A stretch of DNA of 64,000 bases from NCBI GenBank assembly GCA_029975055.1, contig JARKPU010000067.1:62001-126000 (forward strand). The letters are read 5' to 3'. Shown here one piece after another: positions 50,771 to 57,855 of this stretch. A program made the position numbers and the translations under genes. Under the pieces are notes generated by a model that made no database searches, was not told where the DNA came from, and saw nothing but the letters and a program-made list of their open reading frames with translations. Every line of letters begins with the position of its first letter. Within the stretch, counting starts at the first letter, position 1. This DNA is from Anaerolinea sp. (GTDB lineage Bacteria > Chloroflexota > Anaerolineae > Anaerolineales > Anaerolineaceae).

Positions 50771-51475
50771 ATGCCCGAAATAACCTATACGCACGTCATT
50801 GAACTGAGCCACCCCATCCATGCGCGCATCCCGCTTTGGCCCGGCGACCCGCCGGTGGAGACGCGCCAGCTTGCGCGCGTGGCCTCAGAGGGCTTCGCCC
50901 TGCGCGCCTTCAGCATGGGCGAGCACAGCGGCACGCACCTCAACGCCCCGGCGCACTTCTTCCCGCGCGGGCAGAGCGCCGATGCCACCCCGCCCGAGCG
51001 CCTGGTGCTTCCTGCGGTGGTCATCGACATCCGTCTGCAGGCCGCCCTCGACCCCGATTTCGTATTCAGCTTGCGCGATGCCTTCGCCTGGGAGGAACAG
51101 AACGGGCCAATCCCGCCCGGCTGCCTGGCCATCCTCTTCACCGGCTGGCAGGAACGCTGGGACGACCCGGCGGCTTTCCTCAACCGCGGCGAGGATGGGC
51201 GGTTGCACTTCCCGGGCTTCGGGCTGGATGCGGCCCGCCTGCTGCTGGATGAACGCAGGGTTGCCGGGCTGGGCAGCGATGCGCACGGCGTGGAACCCGG
51301 CGCAGATGAAGCCTTTTCCGTCAACCGCTACGCCCTGGCGCGCGGCGCGCTGGTGCTGGAAAACCTGGCCAACCTGGAGCGCCTGCCCGCGCGCGGTGCC
51401 ACCCTGGCAATCGGCCTGCTGCGCCTGGAGGGAGCCACCGGCGCACCGGCCGCGGTGCTGGGCTTCGTGCCATAG
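50771..51475 (+). CDS. Cyclase family protein (kynurenine formamidase-like)
   Basis: 234 residues from the ATG at 50771, after GGGAGGGCGC. VIELSHPIHARIPLWPGDPP, then HSGTHLNAPAHFF is the HxGTHxDxPxHF metal-binding signature with Asn replacing Asp. GLGSDAHGVEPG is the third conserved block. Members hydrolyse N-formylkynurenine or isatin, or are uncharacterised. 88 bp after lctP. Confidence 0.88.
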   Translation: MPEITYTHVIELSHPIHARIPLWPGDPPVETRQLARVASEGFALRAFSMGEHSGTHLNAPAHFFPRGQSADATPPERLVLPAVVIDIRLQAALDPDFVFSLRDAFAWEEQNGPIPPGCLAILFTGWQERWDDPAAFLNRGEDGRLHFPGFGLDAARLLLDERRVAGLGSDAHGVEPGADEAFSVNRYALARGALVLENLANLERLPARGATLAIGLLRLEGATGAPAAVLGFVP

Positions 51476-51727
51476 GGGCGGCCGGCACGCGCGCCCGGCC
51501 GGCGAGGCTCTATGGAAACCGGGTGTGTTTGAAAATTTAAGCAGGAAGCCCGGCGTTAGATGAAAACGTGGTAACTGCTTGACTTTCTCACATTTCCCAT
51601 CCCTGCTGCGGAAAACTCCCCGCCCCTCAAGGGGCGGGGCCGGGGGTGAGGTGCAATCTGAGATTGTCGAAGCAGTTGCTAAACAGGAAGCTTTTCCAAC
51701 CGTTAAGCAATTGTTAAGCGAAAATAG
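51476..51727. other. Gene-free stretch with one GC hairpin
   Basis: The only structure is a 10-bp hairpin CCCCGCCCCT/AGGGGCGGGG at 51618-51639, perhaps the end of the cyclase transcript. No open frame or RNA gene recognised. Confidence 0.5.
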
Positions 51728-51756
51728 TTGACCTTTTGTTCGAATTGTGCATAATA
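51728..51756 (+). promoter_or_regulatory. Promoter of the RNase H-like gene
   Basis: TTGACC (51728-51733) with CATAAT (51750-51755, 16-bp spacer) or ATAATA (17-bp spacer). Predicted start near 51763. Confidence 0.65.
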
Positions 51757-51830
51757 AGACTAACTATGCAGCCTGGTCTATACAAGTATCTTAGCCATCC
51801 AGATGATCGCATCACCATACGGGGATTAAA

Positions 51831-51873
51831 ACCGGTCGGCCTCGGAACATTCCGCGCCGACCGGTGCCTTTTT
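51831..51873 (+). terminator. Terminator in the leader of the RNase H-like gene (attenuator candidate)
   Basis: A perfect 10-bp stem ACCGGTCGGC/GCCGACCGGT (51831-51840 with 51856-51865) followed by GCCTTTTTAA. It lies 65 bp before the ATG and 70 nt after the predicted start. A short frame from 51766 crosses it. Confidence 0.65.
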
Positions 51874-51937
51874 AATGCGCGGAATGCGGTCTTCCGCAAC
51901 CCATCCCCCTTAGCCAGAAAAGTGAAATCGGAGGACT

Positions 51938-52489
51938 ATGCTCACACTGCGATTTGACGGCCTTTACCGTTCGTTCTCTGAAGACGGAGCCGCGCCATCC
52001 CGCGCCGGGGTGATGTGCTACGGCTGGGTCATCGAACGCAACGGCAAACCGGTCGCTCGCGGTCACGGCGGGTATGCCCGCCGCGAGGAAGCCAGCTCGA
52101 ACAACGCCGAGTACCTGGCCCTCATCGAAGGATTGAGCGCGCTGTGCGACATGGGCTGTGAGCACGAAACCATCGAGGTGGTCGGCGACGCCCGCTCGGT
52201 GATCGAACAGATGCAGGGCCGCGCCGCGGTCAACTCGCCCAGCACCCGCCCGCTCTACAGGCGCGCCCTGCGCCTGGCAGGGCGCTTCAGGCGGCTCATC
52301 TGGACATGGACGCCGCGGCGCAAGAATCACGAGGCCGATCTGCTCACCCGCCGCGCCATGCGCCAGATCGCCGCCAACCCGGCGCAGTACCGCGCGGCGA
52401 TGCGCGCCGTGGAAGAGCCGCGCAAGCAAACTTATCTGTTTTCGCTGCTCGATCTGCGTATTTTTCAGCCGCTTGGGCTCTCGGTATAA
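51938..52489 (+). CDS. RNase HI family protein
   Basis: 183 residues. Acidic active-site residues fit Asp7 (LRFDG), Glu58 (NNAEY), Asp84 (VVGDA) and Asp134 (NHEAD). EASSNNAEYLALIEGLSALCDMG is the strongest family stretch. The C-terminal 45 residues are extra. It would cut RNA in RNA-DNA hybrids, or act on another nucleic acid, since RNase H-like domains are diverse. The ribosome-binding site is ATCGGAGGACT. Its leader carries a terminator. Confidence 0.85.
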   Translation: MLTLRFDGLYRSFSEDGAAPSRAGVMCYGWVIERNGKPVARGHGGYARREEASSNNAEYLALIEGLSALCDMGCEHETIEVVGDARSVIEQMQGRAAVNSPSTRPLYRRALRLAGRFRRLIWTWTPRRKNHEADLLTRRAMRQIAANPAQYRAAMRAVEEPRKQTYLFSLLDLRIFQPLGLSV

Positions 52490-52602
52490 GCGGGCAGGGC
52501 GGCGTGCGGGTTTTCGAGAAGGGCGTAACTTTTACGGCGGAATAGCGACTAAATCAGTAGATAAATCAATCCGTCACAAATCATCTTCTCACCTCACGAG
52601 CC

Positions 52603-52630
52603 GCCCCCCCCTTGCCGCGAAGGGGGGGGC
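52603..52630. terminator. GC-rich hairpin at the head of a repeat array
   Basis: Stem of 11 bp, eight C pairing with eight G, flanking the loop GCCGCG. No T-run. Confidence 0.4.
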
Positions 52631-52790
52631 GCACGTTTAAGAGAGAATCAAGGGGATAACCGGTGAGGTTATCCCCTTGACCTGCAGACGGTTCGCGAAG
52701 GGGGGGCGCATGACCAAGGGAGAATCCAAGGGGATAACCGGTGAGGTTATCCCCTTGACCCGCAGACGGTTCGCGAAGGGGATTTTTTAA
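52617..52790. repeat. 78-bp tandem hairpin repeats (two full copies and a partial third)
   Basis: Units start at 52617, 52695 and 52773. Each full unit holds the same hairpin: CAAGGGGATAACC/GGTTATCCCCTTG with loop GGTGA (52648-52680 with flanking bases; 52727-52757). The third start is followed by six T. Noncoding. Confidence 0.75.
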
Positions 52791-52802
52791 CAATCTACCA
52801 AG

Positions 52803-52831
52803 TTGATTTAATTCTTCCTTTCCCCTATACT
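52803..52831 (+). promoter_or_regulatory. Promoter of the first GGDEF gene
   Basis: TTGATT (52803-52808), 17-bp spacer, TATACT (52826-52831). Confidence 0.7.
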
Positions 52832-52837
52832 AATTAC

Positions 52838-52934
52838 AAACAGCGTTCGAGGGGGACGAACGCACCCTCTTGCCAGAGAAGCGCCAGCTACGTCGTCAAC
52901 CCGGCCCGTGGGCCAGGGTAGATAGGGGTCGCCC
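52838..52934 (+). promoter_or_regulatory. Structured 97-nt leader before the GGDEF gene
   Basis: Between the promoter and the TTG start are a 7-bp hairpin GCGTTCG/CGAACGC (about 52843-52863) and a second weak one around CCGGCCCGTGGGCC. It does not contain the conserved pieces of the GEMM c-di-GMP riboswitches. Possibly an unassigned regulatory RNA, or just a stable 5' UTR. Confidence 0.3.
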
Positions 52935-54818
52935 TTGAGCCCGGTTCTATCCGTACTATCGGCTATCATTTCACTTTTCTTCATCCGCTCTGTCTGGTCT
53001 CGAAAGCATCTGCCCGGTTTCCGCCTCTACACCTGGCTGGCCGGGGCGCTCAGCCTGTGGTGCCTGCTGGAAGGCTGGCAGGCCCTCCTCCCATCCCTGG
53101 CCCCGGCGGAACTGTTCTCTAACCTCAAGCTGGCCTTCATGGGCCTGCTGCCCGTGCTCGGCCTGGCCGGCGCGCTGGACCAAACCGGCAAGCTGCGCCT
53201 GCTCGAGCGCTGGCAGCTCGGCGGGCTGGTGGGCGTCCCTGCCCTGGGCATGGCGTTCTCCTGGTTCGGGCCCGATGCCTCGCCTGCCGGGCGCGGGCTT
53301 TCGGTGCGCTTTGCCTCCCTGCTGCCGAGCGTCCCCCCCGCCGCCGTCAGCCTCATCGTCATGTTTGCCGTGCCGCTGGCCCTCTTTGCCGGCGCATATT
53401 ACCTGCGCTCGGCCTGGCCGCGCATCACCCCGGCCCGGCGCTGGCTGGTGGCCGCCGCCACGGCTTTGCCCATCCTGACCATCCCGGCGGTCTTCCTGGT
53501 CGATTCCGAACTGGCCTTGCAGACGGTCCCCGCCCTGCTGAGCATCGGCCTGTTTGGGCTGGCGGCGGTCTTCTCGGGCGGAACGTCACCGCTCTCGTTC
53601 GGCATCTTCGGCCGCGAAGACAGCTTCATCAACCGCCTCACCCTGGCCGTCCTGGTGATAGATGCCTCAGGGCGCATCCTCGACCTGAACGAGACGGCCG
53701 CGCATTGGGCCGGTATGGCCCGCCAGGGGCTTATCGGCCGCCCGATCTTCGATTTCAGCCGCCAGGTGGGGCGCGTGCTGCTCGAATCGCGCCGCGGGGT
53801 CACCTTTGACCAGGACATCGCCCTGGATAACTTCGCCCCCCCGCGTTACTGCCACATGCACATCAGCGAAGAACCCTGGAAGGGCGACCAAATCCTGCGC
53901 CTGATCACCCTCGAAGACCATACCCGCTTCATCAAAGAAGCCGAGAACCTGCGCCGCGACCGCGCCCTGCTCGAGGCCGCCCTCGAAGGCCACCAGAGCG
54001 GCATGATGGTCACCGACCCCAACGGGCGCGTCATCCTGCGCACCGCCAATTTGCTGCAGACCTTTTCGCTGCCCGAGCACGCCTTCAACACCGGGCTGCT
54101 CGGCTGGCGAAACCAGATGGCCCAGGTGATGAAAGATCCGGCGCGCTTCCACCGTTTCCTTGACCAGACCATCCAGCAGACCACCGGCGAGACGCTGGAA
54201 ATGCTGGAGATGAGCAGCGGGCGCTGGCTGGAATGCCGCTCGCACACCACCGTCTTGCCCGGCAGCGAGACGATCTACCGCATCTGGTCGTTTACCGATT
54301 ACACCGAACAGGCCCGCCGTGAGCAGGAGCTGGAACACCTCTCCACGCACGACAGCCTGACGGGGGTGTATAACCGCGCCTATTTCGAGAACGAGCTGCG
54401 CCGCCTGCGCCTGGGCCGCCGCTATCCGGTCAGTTTGATCGTCCTCGATGTGGACGGGTTGAAGGCGATCAACGACCGTCACGGCCACCCGGTTGGAGAT
54501 GAAATCCTGCGCCAGGCCGCCCAGGTGCTGCAGCGCGCCTGCCGTTCGGATGACGTGGTGGCGCGCATCGGCGGTGACGAATATTGCGTGCTGCTCATGC
54601 ACGCCGATTCGCAGGTGGCCGAGCACGTCATCGACCGCATCTTCTCCCTGCAGAACCTGTATAACATCCGCCAGCCGGGGCCGGGCCTCTCGCTCTCGCT
54701 GGGTTACGCCGTCGCCAACAACCCCGCCGAGCTCGATACGCTCTTCCAGCGCGCCGACAGCCTGATGTACGCCGCCCGCTACAAGAAGCGCAGCGGCGGA
54801 GCGCGCTCGCTCATCTGA
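52935..54818 (+). CDS. Diguanylate cyclase: HisKA_7TM, PAS, GGDEF
   Basis: 627 residues with a TTG start at 52935; AGGGG lies 7 nt upstream. The first 225 residues are seven membrane helices like the 7TM module of histidine kinases. Two PAS-like regions (about 235-335 and 345-465) follow. The C-terminal GGDEF domain (about 470-620) reads RIGGDEYCVLLM, with Tyr in place of Phe, still compatible with activity; HDSLTGVYNRAYFENEL opens it. It would make c-di-GMP in response to a membrane or PAS signal. It has a clear promoter and a terminator, so it is monocistronic. Confidence 0.93.
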   Translation: MSPVLSVLSAIISLFFIRSVWSRKHLPGFRLYTWLAGALSLWCLLEGWQALLPSLAPAELFSNLKLAFMGLLPVLGLAGALDQTGKLRLLERWQLGGLVGVPALGMAFSWFGPDASPAGRGLSVRFASLLPSVPPAAVSLIVMFAVPLALFAGAYYLRSAWPRITPARRWLVAAATALPILTIPAVFLVDSELALQTVPALLSIGLFGLAAVFSGGTSPLSFGIFGREDSFINRLTLAVLVIDASGRILDLNETAAHWAGMARQGLIGRPIFDFSRQVGRVLLESRRGVTFDQDIALDNFAPPRYCHMHISEEPWKGDQILRLITLEDHTRFIKEAENLRRDRALLEAALEGHQSGMMVTDPNGRVILRTANLLQTFSLPEHAFNTGLLGWRNQMAQVMKDPARFHRFLDQTIQQTTGETLEMLEMSSGRWLECRSHTTVLPGSETIYRIWSFTDYTEQARREQELEHLSTHDSLTGVYNRAYFENELRRLRLGRRYPVSLIVLDVDGLKAINDRHGHPVGDEILRQAAQVLQRACRSDDVVARIGGDEYCVLLMHADSQVAEHVIDRIFSLQNLYNIRQPGPGLSLSLGYAVANNPAELDTLFQRADSLMYAARYKKRSGGARSLI

Positions 54819-54821
54819 TGC

Positions 54822-54852
54822 AAAAAGGAGCGCCCGAATGGCGCTCCTTTTT
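54822..54852. terminator. Bidirectional terminator between the GGDEF gene and mscL
   Basis: A 12-bp stem AAAAAGGAGCGC/GCGCTCCTTTTT with a 7-base loop, flanked by A and T runs. Confidence 0.85.
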
Positions 54853-54883
54853 TATGCCCGGCAGGCCTGTGCGGCCCGGCCGC

Positions 54884-55318
54884 TCACAGCTCGGAGGTGC
54901 AGTGCGGGCAGCGCGTGGCATTGATGGGGATCGTCGAGTAGCAGCGCGGGCATTCTTTGGTGGTGGGCGCAGCTTCAGGCGCGGGTTTGGGCGTCACCAG
55001 GCGGTTATAGGCGCGCACGACCATAAAGATCACGAACGCCACAATCAAAAAGTCGATCACCGTTTGAATGAAGTTCCCGTAGGCAAAGACGGGCGCACCG
55101 GCATCCCTGGCAGCCGCCAGCGAGGGGTAGCCCTTGCCGGAGAGATCAATGAACAGGTCGGTGAACTGGATTTTCCCAAGCAGGAGGCCGATGGGCGGCA
55201 TGATGATGTCGTTCACCAGCGAGGAGATGATCTTACCGAATGCGCCGCCGATGATCACGCCGATGGCCAGGTCGATGACATTCCCTCTGGATACGAATGC
55301 CTTGAATTCTTTCCACAT
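54884..55318 (-). CDS. mscL: Large-conductance mechanosensitive channel with C-terminal zinc ribbon
   Basis: 144 residues. The MscL body has both membrane helices (about 14-45 and 82-105), with the conserved [17 protein letters not shown]. Instead of the usual C-terminal helix bundle alone, the protein ends in a zinc ribbon: Cys123 and Cys126, then Cys137 and Cys140 ([19 protein letters not shown]). MscL opens under membrane tension to protect against osmotic shock. The ribbon may fold the cytoplasmic end or bind a partner. Confidence 0.92.
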   Translation of the reverse strand: MWKEFKAFVSRGNVIDLAIGVIIGGAFGKIISSLVNDIIMPPIGLLLGKIQFTDLFIDLSGKGYPSLAAARDAGAPVFAYGNFIQTVIDFLIVAFVIFMVVRAYNRLVTPKPAPEAAPTTKECPRCYSTIPINATRCPHCTSEL

Positions 55319-55534
55319 ATGCGCCCTCCTTTGAATTGCGGATCAGTTTTTCTGCGCCTTGTGCTGCACAGAATGAAAGAAACACTCCCTTTGCGTAAAA
55401 ATGCGCGATCTGTTTCCATTGTATATAGGTTTGAGGTGCAAAACAAGCCGCGAAAGTGAAAGGGTGCCCTCGACCGCAGGCAAGCATTACAATTAGGAAG
55501 AGCAACCGATCAACCCTCTCAGGAGGAGCCGGAT

Positions 55535-55855
55535 ATGGCCGAAACCCCTCTCTACGAGCGAATCTACGCGGTGGTGCGCCAGGTGCCGCGCGGCTACGTG
55601 ACCACCTATGGGCAGGTGGCGCGCATGGTCGGGGGAATCTCGGCGCAGATGGTGGGCTTTGCCCTGGCGGCTCTGCGCGAGCGCGCGCCCGGCGAAGAGG
55701 TGCCCTGGCAGCGCGTGATCAACGCCCAGGGAAAGATCAGCCCGCATGGCATGGGGCTTGGAACGCACATCCAGCGCCAGCTCCTCGAGGAAGAGGGCAT
55801 CCTCTTCGACGTGGAAGGGCGTGTCGATCTTTCGGTCTTTGGCTGGGGAGGGTGA
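55535..55855 (+). CDS. atl: Alkyltransferase-like protein (ATL)
   Basis: 106 residues. It has the DNA-binding fold of O6-alkylguanine-DNA alkyltransferases: PRGYVTTYGQVARMVGG. The reactive Cys of the PCHRV motif is replaced by Trp58 in PWQRV, which defines the alkyltransferase-like group. ATLs bind alkylated guanine and hand the lesion to nucleotide excision repair without removing it. The ribosome-binding site AGGAGGAG is strong. Single gene. Confidence 0.92.
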   Translation: MAETPLYERIYAVVRQVPRGYVTTYGQVARMVGGISAQMVGFALAALRERAPGEEVPWQRVINAQGKISPHGMGLGTHIQRQLLEEEGILFDVEGRVDLSVFGWGG

Positions 55856-55872
55856 GAGCGGCCTCGCGCGGG

Positions 55873-57687
55873 TCAATCGCCCGAATCTGCGCCCTCGCCC
55901 GGCAGGAGCGCCTTGCCCGAAAGCAGCAGGCGGGTGATCACCTCCGGCGGCTCGGGGTGCGCCAGCAGGAACCCCTGCGCCTTCTCGCAAGATTGGTCGA
56001 GCAGGAAGCGGAACTGGCTCTCCGTCTCCACCCCCTCGGCGACCACGTCCAGCTCGAGCACATGCGCCATGACGATCATCGCCGAGACGATCGCCGCATC
56101 GTCGCGGTCGTTGATCACATCCTTGATGAAGGTGCGGTCGATCTTTAAGCTGTGGATCGGCAGACGCTTCAGATAGGCCAGCGAGGAATAACCCGTGCCG
56201 AAGTCATCGACCGAGATATGAACGCCCATCGCTTGAAGCCTTTCGAGCGCCATCAAGGTGTGGTCAATATTGGCCGCCATCTCGCTTTCCACCACTTCGA
56301 TCTGCAACGCATCCGGCGGGACGCCCGCCTCTTGCAGCTCGCGCTCGAACTGCTCCCAAAAGAACGGCTCGGGCAGGATGCGCGCCGAAACGTTCAGCGC
56401 CAGGCGCAGATCCGTCAGGCCCTGCGCGCGCCATTCGCGCAGCTGCGCGAAAGATTGGCGGAAAAGCACCTGGTTGAGCGCATTGATCAGCCCGGTCTCT
56501 TTCGCCACGTTGATGAACCCATCCGGCAGCACCAGCCCGCGCTGCGGGTGATTCCAGCGCATCAGGGCCTCTAACGCCGTCACCTTGCCGTCGAACAGCG
56601 AAACGATCGGCTGGTAATACACCGTGAATTCACCGCCTTCGATTGCCCGCCGCAGATCGTTTTCCAGGTTCAGCCGATCAACCGCCTGCTCGTGCATCGT
56701 CGTATCGAAAATGGCGTAGGTGCCCTTGCCGCGGTCTTTGGCAGTGTACATCGCCATATCGGCATTGCGCAGCAGCTCTTCACTGCGCATCAGGTGCGTG
56801 GTGGTGGCAATGCCGATGCTGGCCGTCAGGAAGAGCGAGCGCCCATCCAGGTCGAAAGGTCGGCGCACCTCGTCCAGGATGCGCCCGGCAACCCGCACGG
56901 CTTCATCCAGGCTGTGGATGCTCTCCAGCAAGACGGCGAACTCGTCTCCGCCCAGGCGGGCGATGAAATCCTCTCCGCGCACGCTGTGTTTGATGCGCTC
57001 GCTGAAGGCCGCCAGGATGCGGTCGCCAAACGGGTGGTCGTAGCTGTCGTTGATCAGCTTGAAGTCATCCAGGTCGATGAACAGCAGCCCCACCTGGCGG
57101 GTGCGGCCTGTTTCGAGCAATGCCATGGTCTGGGCCAGTTGCTGCAAGAAGTGCAGGCGGTTGGGAAGCCCCGTGAGGGAGTCGTGCGCGGCTTCGTATG
57201 CCAGGCGCTGCTGGTGATCCTTTAACGCCTGGGCCGAGACCTCGAGAGCCTGGAACGTCTCATCGATGTCGCCTGCCTGCCGGCTCTGGTCGCCCCGGCG
57301 CAGCTCGATGGGCGCCGAGAAGCTGCTCTCTGCGCCGATCTTGCGGATGCTCTCGTGAAGCGCTTCCAGCCGGGCCAGGTCTTCGCGCCCAAGCCCGCGC
57401 GAGAAGATGCGCGCCAGCAAAAAGCCCGCCCCGGTGCAGGCCAGCGCCAGGGTGCCGATCGCCGCGCGCCCCTGAGCAGGGATGCCGCGCTCTGCGGCGC
57501 CCAGGCCCGCTGCTTCCAGCCGCGCATACCCGCTGAGCAGCGCCGCAATGGCCGCCAGCGCCAGCAGGATGGTCAGCCCAAGGGCTGCCAGGAGCAGGTA
57601 AGTCACCCGACGCCGTTTTGCCGACTGGCGCATCGCAGATTCGCTCATCTCCAGAAGCCGGGGGGATTCTCCAGCGAGACAGTGCAT
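55873..57687 (-). CDS. Membrane GGDEF-EAL protein
   Basis: 604 residues. Two membrane segments near the N-terminus (about 28-52 and 73-92) flank a short loop, so no large sensor domain lies outside. GGDEF is intact (RLGGDEFAVLLES) and begins at DSLTGLPNRLHFL. The EAL domain starts at about 340 with VTALEALMRWNHP and keeps DDFGTGYSSLAYLKRLP and KIDRTFIKD, the catalytic signatures. It could make and degrade c-di-GMP. Convergent with atl, 17 bp apart. Confidence 0.93.
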   Translation of the reverse strand: MHCLAGESPRLLEMSESAMRQSAKRRRVTYLLLAALGLTILLALAAIAALLSGYARLEAAGLGAAERGIPAQGRAAIGTLALACTGAGFLLARIFSRGLGREDLARLEALHESIRKIGAESSFSAPIELRRGDQSRQAGDIDETFQALEVSAQALKDHQQRLAYEAAHDSLTGLPNRLHFLQQLAQTMALLETGRTRQVGLLFIDLDDFKLINDSYDHPFGDRILAAFSERIKHSVRGEDFIARLGGDEFAVLLESIHSLDEAVRVAGRILDEVRRPFDLDGRSLFLTASIGIATTTHLMRSEELLRNADMAMYTAKDRGKGTYAIFDTTMHEQAVDRLNLENDLRRAIEGGEFTVYYQPIVSLFDGKVTALEALMRWNHPQRGLVLPDGFINVAKETGLINALNQVLFRQSFAQLREWRAQGLTDLRLALNVSARILPEPFFWEQFERELQEAGVPPDALQIEVVESEMAANIDHTLMALERLQAMGVHISVDDFGTGYSSLAYLKRLPIHSLKIDRTFIKDVINDRDDAAIVSAMIVMAHVLELDVVAEGVETESQFRFLLDQSCEKAQGFLLAHPEPPEVITRLLLSGKALLPGEGADSGD

Positions 57688-57811
57688 CCCATTTCCCGAT
57701 CAATGCCGGGGCAGGCCCAACAATTCATCGAGAAAGAAACGAACTGCCTCCATCGAACCGTGGAGGAGGCTTCTACTCAGAAGGTTGCAGGTTTCGGGCC
57801 AGCCGGCCGCA

Positions 57812-57828
57812 CCTCTTCGACGAAGAGG
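57812..57828. promoter_or_regulatory. Perfect palindrome at the promoter of the GAF-GGDEF gene
   Basis: CCTCTTCG-A-CGAAGAGG, just 5 bp upstream of a TATATT -10 box (57834-57839), so it covers the -35 position. Probable operator between two divergent c-di-GMP genes. Confidence 0.45.
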
Positions 57829-57855
57829 CGTGGTATATTATTTGCAAGGAAGGGG

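Noticed and set aside
52617..52790. CRISPR array
   Set aside because: Only two full units directly joined, no unique spacers.
52838..52934. GEMM c-di-GMP riboswitch
   Set aside because: The conserved GCACAGGGCAAACC and GGUAGGUAGCGGGG-type pieces are missing.
55535..55855. Active O6-methylguanine-DNA methyltransferase
   Set aside because: The reactive Cys is Trp58.
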